In this document: positions 62,895-64,000 of the stretch, one piece after another
How positions within the stretch are numbered: the stretch's first letter is position 1
Layout of the letters: every line of letters starts with the position of its first letter
DNA from: Stenotrophomonas rhizophila
GTDB taxonomy: Bacteria; Pseudomonadota; Gammaproteobacteria; Xanthomonadales; Xanthomonadaceae
Assembly: GCF_020857975.1 (NCBI RefSeq)
Contig: NZ_JACWUO010000007.1
Span: 124,001 to 188,000 of the forward strand
Reading direction: 5' to 3'
Length of the DNA: 64,000 nucleotides
Position numbers and translations under genes: made by a program
The notes under the pieces: generated by a model
Database searches by the model: none
What the model was told of the DNA's origin: nothing
Seen by the model: the letters and a program-made list of their open reading frames with translations, nothing else

Positions 62895-64000
62895 TGGCTG
62901 ATTACTCGGCTCATATCGCGCAGATCAATCAGTCGAGTTCTCTTGAAGAAATTCGGAGAATTGCACGTCAGTTTTCGGCTCAGGCAGTCGGTGAAGGGGG
63001 GATTCTCTACAGCCGACCAGTGGGGAACGTGAACTCCGAGACGATTGCGCTTGAGCTTGCTGAGAAATCTGGCGCCCCAATAATAAACAAGACGCCTCGC
63101 GCTGCATTTCTGTCGGATGGAGATGTCCGTATTGCGGTAACTGCATCTTCGGAAAGACTATTTGTTGCGCAGGGGTATGCTGCTGAATTTGCGGAAAAAC
63201 TGGCTATTAGTTTTCAGTATGGCGACCCGAAGGCCGCTGCCAATTCTCTCACCTCGCTGGATGAGTGCCTCTGGGGAGATGCGTCTAGAGAGTTCGCCGC
63301 TTCCTTGCGCGGCGATATCAAGGTAGTTGCTTCCACGGCAAACATGGAACGTGTCTTCGGCAAGGTTGAGCTCCCGGCCATCCTGGACAACCCGAATGTC
63401 CAGACATTGGGCGGCCGGTCAGTGACAGAGCTGCGCGCTATAGCTGCAAGGGATGGCATGCCGGCGTTGCTGGATCCAGTCCAGGCGCAGTTCCTGGGTG
63501 CGGCCCCTCGCGGCATCTACACAGTGCCTGGCGAACTCTCGGTCATGGGGGCGCCCGTAACGCTCTCGCGCGAGTTCGCCGATGCCATGGGCGTCGATTC
63601 CAGCAGGTTCCTCCCCGCCGCCAATCTGTCGACCTCCGGCGCGGTGGTGCGCGCCGATATCGACATGGCACTTCGGGTTGCGCAGGATGAAGTCAGTGTC
63701 ATGCGTGGATCGGTACTGCGGGAGCATCCGCAGACGCAGAGCATCCGCCTTCCTGGCGCTGCGGTTGAAGAGGTGGCGTCCAGGCCGGCACCTGCGGAGA
63801 GAGTTACTGTCCATTCCGGTGGCAGCCCCGGCCTCAAAGCCGCCGGCATCGCCGGCACCGCGCTGCTGGCCCACGACTTCGCCACCTCCGGCCACAAGTG
63901 GGTGCAACTGCAGTCGCAGGGCAACCAGACCGGTGCGGACTCCACCGCCGCGCATTTTGTCGGCCGCAATGTCGGCGGCGCGATGGGCGGCTTCGTGGCC
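62894..64000 (+). CDS. Candidate secreted toxin/effector of the X-T4SS type, 5' part only
   Basis: An open frame of 369 codons runs to the end of the window. GGAGG lies five bases before the ATG. There is no signal peptide. Residues 1-175 are AT-rich in codon use (ATA, AGA, TTT occur) and carry ILYSRPVGN, GAPIINKTPRAAFLSDGD and VELPAILDNPNV (158-169), which look like an enzymatic toxin module that I cannot name. Residues 309-369 are Gly/Ala-rich with KAAGIAGTALLAHDFA, QLQSQGNQTGADST and HFVGRNVGGAMGG, and use host-like GC-rich codons. I recall similar segments in bacteria-killing type IV effectors of Xanthomonas and Stenotrophomonas, which end in an XVIPCD secretion domain; that end is beyond the window. 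Confidence 0.65.
   Translation, partial: MADYSAHIAQINQSSSLEEIRRIARQFSAQAVGEGGILYSRPVGNVNSETIALELAEKSGAPIINKTPRAAFLSDGDVRIAVTASSERLFVAQGYAAEFAEKLAISFQYGDPKAAANSLTSLDECLWGDASREFAASLRGDIKVVASTANMERVFGKVELPAILDNPNVQTLGGRSVTELRAIAARDGMPALLDPVQAQFLGAAPRGIYTVPGELSVMGAPVTLSREFADAMGVDSSRFLPAANLSTSGAVVRADIDMALRVAQDEVSVMRGSVLREHPQTQSIRLPGAAVEEVASRPAPAERVTVHSGGSPGLKAAGIAGTALLAHDFATSGHKWVQLQSQGNQTGADSTAAHFVGRNVGGAMGGFVA

Overview
The window is a 64 kb piece of a high-GC gammaproteobacterial chromosome, almost certainly Stenotrophomonas or a close Xanthomonadaceae relative. The signs are short intergenic palindromes that begin with GTAG (the SMAG/REP type described from S. maltophilia), a xanthomonad-type N-acetylglucosamine utilisation locus with its own TonB-dependent receptor, and best-recognised proteins of xanthomonad type throughout. 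No rRNA, tRNA, insertion sequence or CRISPR array was seen.

Layout. 0-4 kb: the last codons of a D-Ala-D-Ala carboxypeptidase, an LpxR-like lipid A deacylase on the opposite strand, then ybeD-lipB-lipA (lipoate attachment). 4-11 kb: tail-specific protease, a DUF2242 lipoprotein, an exported protein of unknown function, a 6-phosphogluconate dehydrogenase, a Gfo/Idh/MocA oxidoreductase and a BON-domain protein. 11.4-15.3 kb: a three-gene signalling cassette (membrane histidine kinase, single-domain receiver, receiver-kinase hybrid). 15.3-19.1 kb: a solitary Anbu proteasome-like protease, folK, a pteridine reductase, a NDUFAF7-type methyltransferase and a VanZ-like protein.

19.3-31.6 kb is a complete chitin/GlcNAc module. 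GH20 hexosaminidase, TonB-dependent receptor and a glucokinase-type kinase lie on the minus strand. nagP, a LacI-type regulator, nagB-II, nagA and nagX lie on the plus strand. The two arms diverge from a control region with CG-centred operators. It is followed by an autotransporter, cca, soluble lytic transglycosylase, a lone ExbD and a second large TonB-dependent receptor (31.8-42.1 kb).

42.2-58.2 kb is mostly ordinary accessory metabolism and housekeeping: LysE and RhtA-type exporters, a VOC protein, an M23 peptidase, AraC and LysR regulators, hydrolases, two DsbA-like proteins next to cytochrome c4 and engB, a VIT1-type transporter, glutamate-cysteine ligase, an SMR efflux protein and a zinc alcohol dehydrogenase. 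58.9-61.3 kb is a formaldehyde detoxification operon frmR-frmA-frmB with a visible FrmR-type operator.

The last 2.7 kb (61.3-64.0 kb) differ. The DNA is visibly AT-richer, holds two related small genes and a truncated, frameshifted third copy, and leads with a TAATG junction into a large gene that runs off the window. I read this as a toxin/immunity locus whose toxin has the Gly/Ala-rich, 'QGN...HFVGRNVGG' segment that I associate with effectors of the Xanthomonas-like bacteria-killing type IV secretion system. Its toxin-specific 5' part is AT-rich while its 3' part has host-like composition. Gene starts were chosen by eye from ribosome binding sites, overlaps and family lengths. No database search was possible.
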